Positions 48,208-57,862 of a stretch of DNA of 64,000 bases are shown here, one piece after another (the first letter of the stretch is position 1; every line of letters starts with the position of its first letter). The stretch spans positions 1 to 64,000 of the forward strand of contig NZ_QUFI01000012.1 in the NCBI RefSeq assembly GCF_003478505.1, read 5' to 3'. Both the position numbers and the translations under genes were made by a program. The notes under the pieces were generated by a model that had not been told where the DNA came from, did no database searches, and saw only the letters and a list, made by a program, of their open reading frames with translations. This DNA is from Clostridium sp. AF27-2AA (GTDB taxonomy: Bacteria > Bacillota > Clostridia > Lachnospirales > Lachnospiraceae).

Positions 48208-48234
48208 AAAATGGGAGCTATAAGCTCCCATTTT
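48208..48234 (-). terminator. Terminator after clpX
   Basis: AAAATGGGAGC (48208-48218) pairs perfectly with GCTCCCATTTT (48224-48234); the minus strand continues in a T-rich stretch. Confidence 0.85.
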
Positions 48235-48247
48235 CCTGCTCCGGCGT

Positions 48248-49555
48248 TTATGCGATCTCGCCGGATGTTTCTTTCTTCAGTCTCTGGGAGAGTGTTTTGC
48301 GCGGCACAGCCGTATCCCGGTATACCAGCTCCGGCTCTCCTGTTTTGTCTACGACATCCCTGGTAATGGTGCAGATGCCGATATTATTGTCAGACGGGAT
48401 CTCATACATCAGATCCATCATGACGGATTCCAGAATAGAACGAAGTCCTCTGGCTCCGGTTTTTCTCTCTACCGCAAGCTTTGCAACCTCTTCAATGGCT
48501 TCCGGGGTAAATTCCAGTTTAACGCCATCCAGCTCAAACAGCTTCTGATACTGCTTGGTCAGGGCATTCTTCGGCTCGGTCAGGATCCGGCTTAAGGAAT
48601 GCACATCGAGAAGGTCCAGGGAAACCGTTACAGGTACACGGCCGATAAACTCCGGGATCAGGCCGAATTTCACAAGATCGTGCGGTTCTACCTGGCGTAA
48701 GAGCTCATCGATGTCGGTTTTATTCTTGTCTAAGACCTCTGCGTTAAATCCAATAGAGCCGGCGCTTAAGCGGCTCTCGATGATGTGCTCCAGACCATCA
48801 AACGCTCCTCCGCAGATAAACAGAATATTGGTTGTATCGATCTGCAGAAGCTCCTGATGCGGATGCTTTCTTCCTCCCTGCGGCGGCACACTGGCTACGG
48901 TTCCCTCGAGGATTTTTAAAAGTGCCTGCTGGACACCCTCACCGGATACATCACGGGTGATAGATACGTTCTCAGATTTCTTCGTGATCTTATCAATCTC
49001 ATCCACGTAGATAATACCATACTCCGCCTTGCTGATATCGTAATCTGCCGCCTGGATCAGCTTTAAGAGAATATTCTCAACATCCTCACCTACATAACCG
49101 GCCTCAGTCAGCGCGGTTGCATCCGCGATGGCAAATGGTACATTTAAGATTTTGGCCAGAGTCTGCGCCAGATAAGTCTTACCGGAACCAGTCGGTCCCA
49201 GCATAAGAATATTGCTCTTCTGCACGTCCACATCACTGCCTGCACCGGAGGTGATACGTTTGTAGTGGTTGTAAACCGCTACAGACAGTACCTTCTTGGC
49301 TGCATCCTGTCCAATGACATACTCGTCCAGAAATGCCTTGATCTCCTTCGGCTTTAACAGGTTAATGCCAGCTAACGGAGATACCGGCTCCTTCTCTTCC
49401 TCCTCTTCCAGCTCCTCCGCGAGGATTTCTCCGCAGAGTTCAATACATTCGTCACAGATAAATACATTTTTGGAACCGGCAATCAGTTTTCTTACCTGAT
49501 CCTGGGTCTTTCCGCAGAAAGAGCATCTGACCCTGTCATCTGTTCTTGTCGGCAT
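48248..49555 (-). CDS. clpX: ClpX, ATP-dependent Clp protease unfoldase
   Basis: 435 residues, ATG 49555. N-terminal zinc-binding domain with CSFCGK and [11 protein letters not shown]+ Walker [19 protein letters not shown], Walker [11 protein letters not shown], pore loop GYVGEDVEN and the ClpP-docking loop region [10 protein letters not shown]. Arg finger and sensor-2 are in the [14 protein letters not shown] segment. Feeds unfolded substrates to ClpP, encoded 54 bp upstream in the same transcript. Confidence 0.97.
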   Translation of the reverse strand: MPTRTDDRVRCSFCGKTQDQVRKLIAGSKNVFICDECIELCGEILAEELEEEEEKEPVSPLAGINLLKPKEIKAFLDEYVIGQDAAKKVLSVAVYNHYKRITSGAGSDVDVQKSNILMLGPTGSGKTYLAQTLAKILNVPFAIADATALTEAGYVGEDVENILLKLIQAADYDISKAEYGIIYVDEIDKITKKSENVSITRDVSGEGVQQALLKILEGTVASVPPQGGRKHPHQELLQIDTTNILFICGGAFDGLEHIIESRLSAGSIGFNAEVLDKNKTDIDELLRQVEPHDLVKFGLIPEFIGRVPVTVSLDLLDVHSLSRILTEPKNALTKQYQKLFELDGVKLEFTPEAIEEVAKLAVERKTGARGLRSILESVMMDLMYEIPSDNNIGICTITRDVVDKTGEPELVYRDTAVPRKTLSQRLKKETSGEIA

Positions 49556-49609
49556 AAAATAACACCTTGTCCTTTCCTGGTTGTAAGAATTCTTGAGCGT
49601 AAGGCAGCC

Positions 49610-50191
49610 TTAGTGCTTTGCGATCACCTGGTCGATCAAGCCATATTTTAAGGCTTCTTCCGCGGTCATGTAATTGTCGCGTTCCGTATCGCGGCAGATG
49701 ACCTCGTAGGGCTGACCGGTATTGGCTGCAAGAATCTCATTTAATTTCTTTTTGGTCTGCAGGATTTTCTCAGCAACGATCTGAATCTCGGTTGCCTGAC
49801 CCTGAGCACCACCAGACGGCTGGTGGATCATAACCTCTGCATTCGGAAGCGCGAAGCGTTTGCCCTTTGCGCCGCCGGCCAGAAGAAATGCACCCATGCT
49901 GGCTGCCATACCGATGCACACGGTAGATACATCGCATTTGATGTAATTCATGGTATCGTAGATGGCCATGCCGGCAGTCACGGATCCGCCCGGACTGTTG
50001 ATGTATAAGTTAATATCCTTGCCTGGGTCCTCAGACTCCAGGAACAGAAGCTGAGCTACGATCAGGCTTGCGGAAACGTCAGTTACTTCTTCCCCAAGGA
50101 AAATAATTCTCTCTTTTAACAAGCGGGAATAGATATCGTAGGAGCGTTCTCCTCTGCTGGTCTGTTCAATTACATAAGGTACCAATGCCAT
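49610..50191 (-). CDS. clpP: ClpP, Clp protease proteolytic subunit
   Basis: 193 residues, ATG 50191 after AGGAGG. Serine protease with catalytic Ser98 in [12 protein letters not shown], His123 in [12 protein letters not shown] and the Asp in [17 protein letters not shown]. Full family length with the usual [21 protein letters not shown]-terminus. Located between tig and clpX. Confidence 0.97.
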   Translation of the reverse strand: MALVPYVIEQTSRGERSYDIYSRLLKERIIFLGEEVTDVSASLIVAQLLFLESEDPGKDINLYINSPGGSVTAGMAIYDTMNYIKCDVSTVCIGMAASMGAFLLAGGAKGKRFALPNAEVMIHQPSGGAQGQATEIQIVAEKILQTKKKLNEILAANTGQPYEVICRDTERDNYMTAEEALKYGLIDQVIAKH

Positions 50192-50232
50192 CGTCAGATC
50201 CTCCTGTCTTTCATTACTGTCTTTTGCAATGA

Positions 50233-50271
50233 TAGGTGCAGACTCCAGGTCTGGCCCGAAATCTGCACCTA
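50233..50271 (-). other. tig-clpP intergenic hairpin
   Basis: TAGGTGCAGA (50233-50242) pairs perfectly with TCTGCACCTA (50262-50271), 19-nt loop, no T-run. It may be a processing or stability stem in the clpP leader; a TATAAT on the minus strand overlaps the tig stop and could drive clpP separately. Confidence 0.5.
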
Positions 50272-50304
50272 GTCATAGTGTTAGTATTCCTATACTGGAA
50301 AATA

Positions 50305-51591
50305 TTATACTAATTTAGCCTCAGCTACCAGGAAATCTACAGCCTCCTGAACAGCCATATCAGCCTTCATCTGAGCCATTCCTGCCTCACCCATGATGGT
50401 CTTGATCTGCTCAGCGTCCATCTTGTAGTTTTCGGACATCTTCTTGATCTCAGCCTCAACTAACTCCTCAGACGGCTCGATCTTCTCTGCTGCTACAACA
50501 GCCTCGAGTACCAGGCGGGTACGCAGTCTTAACTCAGCCTGCGGACGCATCTGCTCCTGTAACTGCTCGATGGTGCTTCCGGTAAACTGCAGGTACTGGT
50601 CAAAGCTGATGCCCTGGCTCTGCAGTCTGCGTGCGTAGTCCTCGATCATGTTGCGAACCTGCTCATCCACCATCGGTGCCGGAATATCCATCTGAGCGTT
50701 ATCAACAACCTTCTGTACAACGTTGTTCTCGTTCTCAGCGGTAGCCTGTGCCTGCTTGGTCTCAGCCAGTTTGTTCTTAACGTCCTCTTTGTATGCGTCA
50801 AGAGTCTCGAACTCAGAAACCTCGCTTGCGAACTCATCGTTCAGCTCCGGAAGCTCTTTCATCTTGATCTCTTTGATCTTAACCTTAAAGGTTGCCGGCT
50901 TGCCAGCCAGCTCTGCTGCATGGTACTCAGCCGGGAAGGTCACGTTTACTTCTACATCCTCACCGATGTTCTTGCCGATCAGCTGATCTTCAAAGGTATC
51001 GATGAAGGAATGGGAACCGATCACCAGAGTGTAGTCCTCAGCCTTTCCGCCCTCGAATGCCTTGCCGTCTACAAAACCTTCGAAGTCGATCACGGTCTGG
51101 TCACCGTCTGCAACTGCGCGGTCAGCAACGGATACCAGTCTGGAGTTCTGCTCCTGAACCTTCTTTAACTCTGCCTCTACGTCAGCGTCGGTTACTTCCG
51201 GTTTTGCTTTTTCTACTTCAATACCCTTGTACTCGCCCAGGGTTACCTCCGGCTTGGTAGCTACGGTTGCAACGTAGATAAAGGACTTGCCCTTTTCTAC
51301 CTGCTCAATGGAGATTTCCGGTCTGGAAACGATCTCAAGACCGCTCTCTTTTGCAGCGTCCGGATAAGAAGCGTTGATTGCCTCATCTACAGCGTCCTCG
51401 TAAAACACGCCGACACCGTACATCTTCTCGATCATTGCCTGCGGTGCTTTGCCCTTACGGAAGCCAGGAATGTTAAACTTGTTTTTATTCTTGTTATAGG
51501 AAGTTTTAAGAGCTGCCTCAAACTGCTCTGCCGGTACTTCTACGGTTAATTTCGCCATGTTTTTTTCTAATTTTTCTACCTGTAAACTCAT
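50305..51591 (-). CDS. tig: Trigger factor, ribosome-associated chaperone and prolyl isomerase
   Basis: 428 residues; ATG 51591 has AAGGAGG 11 bp upstream (an ATG seven codons earlier sits on the ribosome site itself). N-terminal ribosome-binding domain with the signature FRKGKAPQAMIEKMYG, a central FKBP-type domain (VIDFEGFVDGKAFEGG, IGSHSFIDTFEDQL) and a long helical C-terminal chaperone domain. Folding helper for nascent chains. First gene of the tig-clpP-clpX order typical of Firmicutes. Confidence 0.96.
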   Translation of the reverse strand: MSLQVEKLEKNMAKLTVEVPAEQFEAALKTSYNKNKNKFNIPGFRKGKAPQAMIEKMYGVGVFYEDAVDEAINASYPDAAKESGLEIVSRPEISIEQVEKGKSFIYVATVATKPEVTLGEYKGIEVEKAKPEVTDADVEAELKKVQEQNSRLVSVADRAVADGDQTVIDFEGFVDGKAFEGGKAEDYTLVIGSHSFIDTFEDQLIGKNIGEDVEVNVTFPAEYHAAELAGKPATFKVKIKEIKMKELPELNDEFASEVSEFETLDAYKEDVKNKLAETKQAQATAENENNVVQKVVDNAQMDIPAPMVDEQVRNMIEDYARRLQSQGISFDQYLQFTGSTIEQLQEQMRPQAELRLRTRLVLEAVVAAEKIEPSEELVEAEIKKMSENYKMDAEQIKTIMGEAGMAQMKADMAVQEAVDFLVAEAKLV

Positions 51592-51687
51592 AATATGGGT
51601 TCCTCCTTGCATCTATGTATGGCTGTCCCGGCAGGGCGCCACACTTCAATTCACCATTATAGCATAGACTTTTTATAATTACCAGTC

Positions 51688-54639
51688 CTATTTTTGCAAT
51701 AACTTACGCATTTTTTCGATCACATATGGGTTTACCGGACGGATTTCCAGCTCCGGCCGTCCGAAATAATAACCCTGGAAGAGATCAGCTCCCAGAAGCA
51801 GCATAGTGTGAACCTCCTCGATCCGCTCCACACCCTCTGCGAGTACCAGGATATTGCGTTCCTTGCAGTAGTGGATCAGGTTTGCGGCAAGCTCCTGCTT
51901 ATCACGGTTTTTGTCGATTCCGCTGACTAGTCCCATATCCAGCTTTACAATGTTCACCTCCATATTCAGGAGCGTTCCCTCACTGCTGTATCCGCTTCCG
52001 AAGTCATCCAGCGCGATCCTGCTTCCAGTACGGCGGATGGTCTCCATTTTGAATTCCATATCACTGCTGCTAATGGCCTCTCCCTCTGTGATCTCCATGA
52101 CAACACGTTTCAGAAGATCCGGATATTTCCGGATCAGTTCATTCACGCAATCCGGGTCAAGAGATACATTGGCAATGGAATTGATGAAGATATGGCAGTC
52201 GGATGGTATTTCAGCCTTGTGAGTAAAAAGCCACCGTAAGGCGCCAACCCAGGTCAGTCGTTCAAACTGCGGAAGTTTTGCCTGACACTTGGCCAGATTC
52301 AAAACCTCCTGGATATTTTTGAAATTCCGGGTTTCCGGACGCATCAGCAGCTCATATCCATACAGACTTCCGTCACGGCAGACGATCGGCTGTGCCGCAA
52401 ACGGGACATCATCCTGCTCGAGAAGACGGTTGATCTCCTCCTGCCCGGACAAAAGGTAGGAATTCTTCTGATAGCTTTCCAGATCAAATTCCTGAAGTAC
52501 ACCCTTGGTACTGTGCTTTGCCATGTACATGGCAAAATCGGCATACCGGACAAGCGTTTCAAAATCACGGGCCTGGCGCGGATACCAGGCAACCCCCGCT
52601 GAGGCGCGCAGCGGAAGCTCATACTGGTCGGACACCTTCAGGCTGACTGCGCACGACCTGGTGCGCAGCTCACAGAGAATACCACGTAGTTCCTCCTCAC
52701 TGTTTCCGCAGAGAAATGCCATAAATTCATCGCCGGAATGGCGCTCTACCACAGCACCGTACCGGTTCAGGTTTTTCAGCTGATCTGCGAACAGACGGAT
52801 ATAGCGGTCTCCCATCTCATGACCATAGTTATCGTTGACATATTTCAGATTATCCAGATCCCACATCAGCATGGCACCACAGCTGATCCTTCCGCTTTGC
52901 AGAAGCTTTAGCGTATTTCTGCGGAAGGCCGGCCGGTTATAAAGCTCTGTCAGCGGATCGTAGTCACGCTCCAGCTCCAGACGTTTCTGGTTCTCCAGCT
53001 CTTCCGTCACATCAAGCAGGACGCCTGTCTCATTGCCGTTTTCCGCCCGGACGATTTTTAATCGAAGATAACGGTCCTTTCCGTTCGCCTGCAGATGATA
53101 AAGCCGGACATCCTGGTGCTCCTTAACCCCAGGACCCAGGATCTGCATCATCTTCCGGAAGCCGGTCTCTTCCAGGTACGTATAATCCCGATCCGTCTGT
53201 TCAAGTCCGAGAAGCTCAAACAGAGTCCGGCTGCAGAATACCTTTTTCCGATCCGGCAGATATTCAAATACGCCAATGGGAACACCGGAGCCTTCCAGGA
53301 TCCTGGATATACGCAGAGCAGATTCCGCCACATCTGCGCTCAGATATTCAATCGCGTGGCTCAGCTCATCCAGCTCGCTGATATAGGTTGGCTGAAGATG
53401 GATCCGGGAATCATCCTCCGCAGAGCGCAGCTGGCAGATCAGCCTGCGGATCGGCAGGCTGAAGTACGTTCCGTACATCAGGGCAAACAAAATCCCAGGG
53501 ATCATGGTGAAAGCACAGCCGGAAAGAAGGCTGTTCAGAAGCTTTTGATAGAAGGAGAGAAATACGCTCTGACGCCTGAGCACCACGATCTGCCAGCTCG
53601 TTCTGTGAAACGCGGAATCGCGCCCATATACCGGAAGCTCCCTGGATGCAAGATACCACCAGTCTCCGTTCTGATCCTTTGTTTTCTGAATGTCATTCCA
53701 CCTGGTGGCAGTCCCGCCGATTCCGTTCATGCCTCCAAAGGACCGGTGAAAGGACAGGCCGTACGTCAGGACCGGGGTCAGGACCGTTTCATTTTCTCCC
53801 CTTTTCGCGAGCATCAGGATGGTGTTCTCATCTCTTTGAAGCAGTTCATTTTTCAGAAGTGAATAAATCTGCTCCTTCAGCATGGTTCCGCCGAGAACAC
53901 CGATCACCGTGCCGTCTTCTGCTGTCAGCGGTATAGAGTAACTGACCCCGTACGTCTCTGCCTGCAGTGCGCTGGATATGGGCCCCAGGAAGGCAAAGCG
54001 AGCAATATTACCTTTGAGCTTCTGACCCTTTGTCAGAAAATACGGATTGTAAAAGCCAGATCCTGTCTCTTCTGACATGTCAAAATCAAGCTTCCAGTCG
54101 CTGGCAAATGGAACCTTAAACTGCTTTGAGATAACAGCAGCGCCACGGGAAAGCTGGAGATCGGAATTATCCGCGGCAAAGTCGCTGCTGTCCATATCCA
54201 ACACGGAAATACCGGCCTGATGGCCTTCGGCACTCTGCTGTGCAGAAGGACCGTCCAGGACCACATAAATACTGTTGCCATAGCTTCGGCGGAGCAGTTC
54301 CAGGACATCCGGCATGATTTCCCCTATGATCCGCTCATTGAGCTCCCAGTCATGGGAAATGTCTGATGCTTTTTTCCCCTCTTCCTTAAGGACACTCTGG
54401 ATCGTTGTCTGGATCGTCACCGAGCTTCGGATGTCATTCATCCAGTGCTGCAGCACCTCCCGCTCCAGAAGAAGCCCGCTGTTTTCCACATCCTTTTTCA
54501 ATGAACGGAGTTCTGTCTGATAAAGGCCTTGGGCAACATTTCCGGTGGATAGAAATGCCATCATGAAAATAGTCTGAAAAATCAGGATCAGACAAAATGG
54601 AATCACAAGCCTCCACTTCATAGACCGTGTTTTTTTCAT
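51688..54639 (-). CDS. Membrane-bound GGDEF-EAL protein (cyclic-di-GMP turnover)
   Basis: 983 residues, ATG 54639. A membrane helix (~10-31), a large extracellular Cache-like sensor region (~35-365: SIPLTAEDGTVIGVLGGTML), a second helix (~370-395), a HAMP-like segment, a PAS-like region around RKKVFCSRTLFELLGLEQTD, then GGDEF (~575-725) and EAL (~745-975). The cyclase motif is RHSGDEFM (SGDEF, first Gly replaced), so cyclase activity is uncertain. The EAL domain keeps its ligands: YELLMRPE, FINSIANVS, VMEITEGEA, ALDDFGSGYSS, NIVKLDMG, LAEGVE, so phosphodiesterase activity is likely. It lies 13 bp after the solute-binding lipoprotein gene, implying one transcript. Confidence 0.92.
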   Translation of the reverse strand: MKKTRSMKWRLVIPFCLILIFQTIFMMAFLSTGNVAQGLYQTELRSLKKDVENSGLLLEREVLQHWMNDIRSSVTIQTTIQSVLKEEGKKASDISHDWELNERIIGEIMPDVLELLRRSYGNSIYVVLDGPSAQQSAEGHQAGISVLDMDSSDFAADNSDLQLSRGAAVISKQFKVPFASDWKLDFDMSEETGSGFYNPYFLTKGQKLKGNIARFAFLGPISSALQAETYGVSYSIPLTAEDGTVIGVLGGTMLKEQIYSLLKNELLQRDENTILMLAKRGENETVLTPVLTYGLSFHRSFGGMNGIGGTATRWNDIQKTKDQNGDWWYLASRELPVYGRDSAFHRTSWQIVVLRRQSVFLSFYQKLLNSLLSGCAFTMIPGILFALMYGTYFSLPIRRLICQLRSAEDDSRIHLQPTYISELDELSHAIEYLSADVAESALRISRILEGSGVPIGVFEYLPDRKKVFCSRTLFELLGLEQTDRDYTYLEETGFRKMMQILGPGVKEHQDVRLYHLQANGKDRYLRLKIVRAENGNETGVLLDVTEELENQKRLELERDYDPLTELYNRPAFRRNTLKLLQSGRISCGAMLMWDLDNLKYVNDNYGHEMGDRYIRLFADQLKNLNRYGAVVERHSGDEFMAFLCGNSEEELRGILCELRTRSCAVSLKVSDQYELPLRASAGVAWYPRQARDFETLVRYADFAMYMAKHSTKGVLQEFDLESYQKNSYLLSGQEEINRLLEQDDVPFAAQPIVCRDGSLYGYELLMRPETRNFKNIQEVLNLAKCQAKLPQFERLTWVGALRWLFTHKAEIPSDCHIFINSIANVSLDPDCVNELIRKYPDLLKRVVMEITEGEAISSSDMEFKMETIRRTGSRIALDDFGSGYSSEGTLLNMEVNIVKLDMGLVSGIDKNRDKQELAANLIHYCKERNILVLAEGVERIEEVHTMLLLGADLFQGYYFGRPELEIRPVNPYVIEKMRKLLQK

Positions 54640-54652
54640 ACGATCAACCTCA

Positions 54653-56149
54653 TCACTTCAAATTTCTAAGCTGCGCTTTCGTGTCTTCACACCAGCTTTC
54701 AAAAGCCTCTTCTGTATTGCATTCCGAAACCGCGGTCTCCAGGGACATTCCGGAGCTTATGAGTTCCAGAACCTTTTGCCGGTCTGCCCTGGCACGTTCC
54801 GGCAGTGTAGAATCAATCACCTTTCTCGCATCCTGGGCACCGGGAAACGGAGTGGTTGTGTAAAGACTGTATTCCTTAACCTGTGGGATCGCTGTTTTCA
54901 GCATAGTCTCTACATTCGGGTTGAGTTCCAGGTTCTGCTCCTTCATGCAGGAAATGCATCGCTCCACATCACTGGCAGCTTTTGTTACCGGAAGATATCC
55001 GGATGCCGTACAGAATGGGATATTGTTGTCTTCCCTGGTCAGCCATTTTAAAAATGTGACAACGGCTTTTTCTTTTTTCTCATCCGTGCGGAACATAACC
55101 GCGCCGGCTCCCTGCTGGACTGCGCAGGAAGACGCTCCCGCAAAGCCGGGCAGCGGGAGGATGTCACACCGGATTGTCTCGGTCGAGCCATCATCATAAG
55201 TCACCTGATCCGACGCATAGACAGCTCCGCTGGAAGATCCGACATAGGCGATCAGCTTTCCTGTTTTCAGGTCATCGCTGCGGAATCTCCCATTCTCCAG
55301 ATAATAACCGCTGATGTAAGGCACATAGAAGTTATCCCAGAGGCGGCGCATAGTGTCCGGATCCACATTCACGGATATGCTTCCGTTTTCGCCGGAATAA
55401 ATGGTATGACCGAGCTGATAGCTCCCAACGAGAATATAATTTGCGAAGGAATCGCGCCCAAAGAAGGCCTGACCGTCATTGGGTGTCTCCGTCTTTGCAT
55501 CAGTCCATTCATAATATGCTTTTGCTGTCTGAGCAAGTCCCTCCCATGTGGAAAGCTCCTCCAGTGAAGCACCGGTCTCGCTGGCAAACGGTTCCCAGGC
55601 GGTACTGTTGATCGTCAGCACTTCCGTTGATTTGGCCACTGGAAAAATCATCATGGCCGCATTGGTTCCAAAATTACCTTCCTCCAGATAGGCTGAAATA
55701 TAGTTGTCATACTCCTCATCCGTCAGATAAGGACGAAAGTCCGAAATTTTATCCTTTTTCCAGAGGTCATATGCCGCGTCCGCATAGGCAGAACAGAAAT
55801 CCGGAAGCGGATCACTTCCGGTCTTTCCATTCATACTGTCACGCAGCTCATCCTCAAGTTCCGATACGCTGCCTTTGCTGACAGACTCCACCACGATTTT
55901 CTGTTCCAGTCCAACTGTATCGTTGAACTCCTGGACCAGTCGGTCCATCTCCTCTTTCTGTGCCCCATTGTAATAGTTCCACATCGTGATCTGTACCGGT
56001 GTGTTACTTTTCACCTTTTCTGCGCCGCTGCAGGCAGTAAGCACCGCCGTGCCAAGCAAAGCCGCACAGAATAATAACTGATATGCTTCATGATCTGATT
56101 TTCGTCCTCTCTGACCTGTATTTATGTGATCACCACCATCCGGTGACAT
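54653..56149 (-). CDS. Extracellular solute-binding lipoprotein, start region frameshifted
   Basis: Family 1-type binding protein. The frame reads YQLLFCAALLGTAVLTAC (signal helix, lipobox LTAC), VQITMWNYYNGAQKEEMDRL, typical sugar-binding motifs such as AAMMIFPVAKSTEVL and NNIPFCTASGYLPVT, ending in EAFESWCEDTKAQLRNLK. The in-frame ATG (56149) has no ribosome site and would put 24 hydrophilic residues before the signal helix. A well-placed ATG-AAG with AGAGGAC upstream lies at 56091 but one base out of frame. Restoring one base would give the normal start MKxYQLLFCAALL. So either a one-base deletion or a sequence error affects codon 3. No permease genes follow; the next gene is the GGDEF-EAL protein. 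Confidence 0.8.
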   Translation of the reverse strand: MSPDGGDHINTGQRGRKSDHEAYQLLFCAALLGTAVLTACSGAEKVKSNTPVQITMWNYYNGAQKEEMDRLVQEFNDTVGLEQKIVVESVSKGSVSELEDELRDSMNGKTGSDPLPDFCSAYADAAYDLWKKDKISDFRPYLTDEEYDNYISAYLEEGNFGTNAAMMIFPVAKSTEVLTINSTAWEPFASETGASLEELSTWEGLAQTAKAYYEWTDAKTETPNDGQAFFGRDSFANYILVGSYQLGHTIYSGENGSISVNVDPDTMRRLWDNFYVPYISGYYLENGRFRSDDLKTGKLIAYVGSSSGAVYASDQVTYDDGSTETIRCDILPLPGFAGASSCAVQQGAGAVMFRTDEKKEKAVVTFLKWLTREDNNIPFCTASGYLPVTKAASDVERCISCMKEQNLELNPNVETMLKTAIPQVKEYSLYTTTPFPGAQDARKVIDSTLPERARADRQKVLELISSGMSLETAVSECNTEEAFESWCEDTKAQLRNLK

Positions 56150-56328
56150 CTCGTTTCCAAACAGCTGCAGTCCGCTGATACAGCACTGACTGTGACAAAA
56201 ACACTCTTATTATACCACATGCTCTTCCGCTTTCCAACATTTTCGTGTATACTTCATGTAAAATAAAGAAAGGAAATTACTGTATTTTTCATATAATATC
56301 ACAAAATACAGTCTGGGAAAGTATTCTT

Positions 56329-56778
56329 ATGGAAATTGAACGAAAGTATCTGGTCACTGCACCGCCCTCAGACTACCACACCTGGGAGGCCGTTCAGATG
56401 GAGCAGGCCTATCTCTGCACCGAGCCAGTCGTACGTGTCCGCAGGGAAAATGATTCCTATGTGCTCACCTGCAAATCAAAAGGGCTTCTTGCGCGGGAGG
56501 AGTACAATCTTCCGCTTACAAAGGATGCCTATGAGCATCTGCTCTCAAAGGCCGATGGCATCATCATCACAAAGACACGCTATAAAAAGCCGATCAGCGG
56601 AACCGGACTTGTGATCGAGCTCGATGTTTTTTCCGGGACTTATGAAGGACTGATGCTGGCGGAGGTAGAATTTCCAGATATGGAAGCGGCGGAGCACTTT
56701 GTGCCTCCGTCCTGGTTCGGGGAAGATGTAACCTTCTCCGGAAAATACCAGAACAGCAGACTGAGCCAAACGCGCTGA
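56329..56778 (+). CDS. CYTH-domain protein (triphosphate tunnel metalloenzyme)
   Basis: 149 residues; ATG 56329 with GGGAAAG upstream (the frame is open further but without a site). The N-terminal MEIERKYLV is the ExExK metal/phosphate signature of CYTH proteins. EPVVRVRRENDSYVLTCKSK, REEYNLPL, ITKTRYKKPI and VIELDVFSGTYEGLMLAEVE FPD-type strands supply the Arg/Lys and Glu residues lining the tunnel. Likely inorganic triphosphatase or thiamin-triphosphatase-like hydrolase; substrate undetermined. Monocistronic, terminator directly downstream. Confidence 0.9.
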   Translation: MEIERKYLVTAPPSDYHTWEAVQMEQAYLCTEPVVRVRRENDSYVLTCKSKGLLAREEYNLPLTKDAYEHLLSKADGIIITKTRYKKPISGTGLVIELDVFSGTYEGLMLAEVEFPDMEAAEHFVPPSWFGEDVTFSGKYQNSRLSQTR

Positions 56779-56790
56779 AAGGACAACGAA

Positions 56791-56838
56791 AAAGAAGCAG
56801 GGAGTTCTGCTGCAAAACTGCAGAACTCCCTGCTTTTT
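56791..56838. terminator. Bidirectional terminator between CYTH and mglC genes
   Basis: AAGCAGGGAGTTCTGC (about 56795-56810) pairs with GCAGAACTCCCTGCTT (56820-56835), with A and T tracts outside. Confidence 0.88.
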
Positions 56839-56859
56839 TCGATACGTGATCATAAAAGA

Positions 56860-57849
56860 TTACTTCTTCGCGATGTATTTGCGGATATCCAGTGCAATCG
56901 CTACGATGATAACGATACCCTGTACAATGTACTGATAGTTGGTCGGAATTCCAAGGAACTGCATGGAGGATTTCAGCAGCTCGAATACGAGAACACCGAT
57001 GACAACACCGGAGATACGGCCGATACCACCATTTACGGATACACCGCCGATGGTGCAGGCTGCGATTGCCTCCAGCTCATAACCCTGACCCATGTTAACG
57101 CTGGCACCGCCGGCCTTTGCGCCGAGAAGGAAGCCTGCGATCGCATACAGAGCGGCTGCGGTTACGTAGATGATGATCTTGGTTTTCTTTACGTTAACGC
57201 CGGAAACCTCAGCAGCAGCCTCATTGCCACCGATCGCGTACATGTATTTGCCATGACGGGTATAGTTAAATACGAACCACATGATCAGACCGATCACAAA
57301 TGCAATGATGAACATATACGGAAGCTGTCCGAACAGCTTGCCGGTTGCGATTGCGGTATATGCCTTACGATAGCCGCCAAGCGGTGTTGCGTTGGTATAA
57401 ACCAGGCAGATACCATAGACAGCCAGCTGCATGCCCAGGGTACCGATGAAAGCCGGTACATTCAGGTAAGCGATTACGATACCGTTGATCAGGCCAAAGA
57501 TGGCACAGATCAGGATACATAACAGCAGGACTCCAAATACCGGCATATCCCCCAGATTCGGGAAAAACTTACCGCTGTAGTCTGCGGTCTGAAGTAAGGT
57601 ACCTGCGATACAGGAAGCAAGACCTACCATACGTCCTGCGGAAAGGTCCGTACCTTTCGTGATCAGACAGCCGCTGACGCCGAATGCAATGATGACGCGG
57701 GCTGCTGTGTTTACGGAAATATTGGATAAGTTGTTCCAGGAGAAGAAATTATCCTTCGTGATGCCGGTGAGCAGTACCAGCAGAAGCAGTACAATGATGA
57801 TTCCATTGTCCAGCAGTGTTTTCTTAATATCGATATTTTTCTTATTCAT
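56860..57849 (-). CDS. mglC: Galactose/methyl-galactoside ABC permease MglC
   Basis: 329 residues, ATG 57849 after GGAGGAT. Ribose/galactose-type permease (PF02653): GIIIVLLLLVLLTGITKDNF, ISVNTAARVIIAFGVSGCLI, TKGTDLSAGRMVGLASCIAG (the LSAG signature), GTLGMQLAVYGICLVY, AIGGNEAAAEVSGVNVKKTK (coupling loop), and VSVNGGIGRISGVVIGVLVF. About ten helices. Last gene of the mgl operon; 13 bp after mglA, terminator downstream. Confidence 0.95.
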   Translation of the reverse strand: MNKKNIDIKKTLLDNGIIIVLLLLVLLTGITKDNFFSWNNLSNISVNTAARVIIAFGVSGCLITKGTDLSAGRMVGLASCIAGTLLQTADYSGKFFPNLGDMPVFGVLLLCILICAIFGLINGIVIAYLNVPAFIGTLGMQLAVYGICLVYTNATPLGGYRKAYTAIATGKLFGQLPYMFIIAFVIGLIMWFVFNYTRHGKYMYAIGGNEAAAEVSGVNVKKTKIIIYVTAAALYAIAGFLLGAKAGGASVNMGQGYELEAIAACTIGGVSVNGGIGRISGVVIGVLVFELLKSSMQFLGIPTNYQYIVQGIVIIVAIALDIRKYIAKK

Positions 57850-57862
57850 GCTCGTATCCTCC

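Noticed and set aside
52700..52740. GGDEF domain judged inactive because of SGDEF
   Set aside because: Some active cyclases carry SGDEF, so activity cannot be excluded from this change alone.
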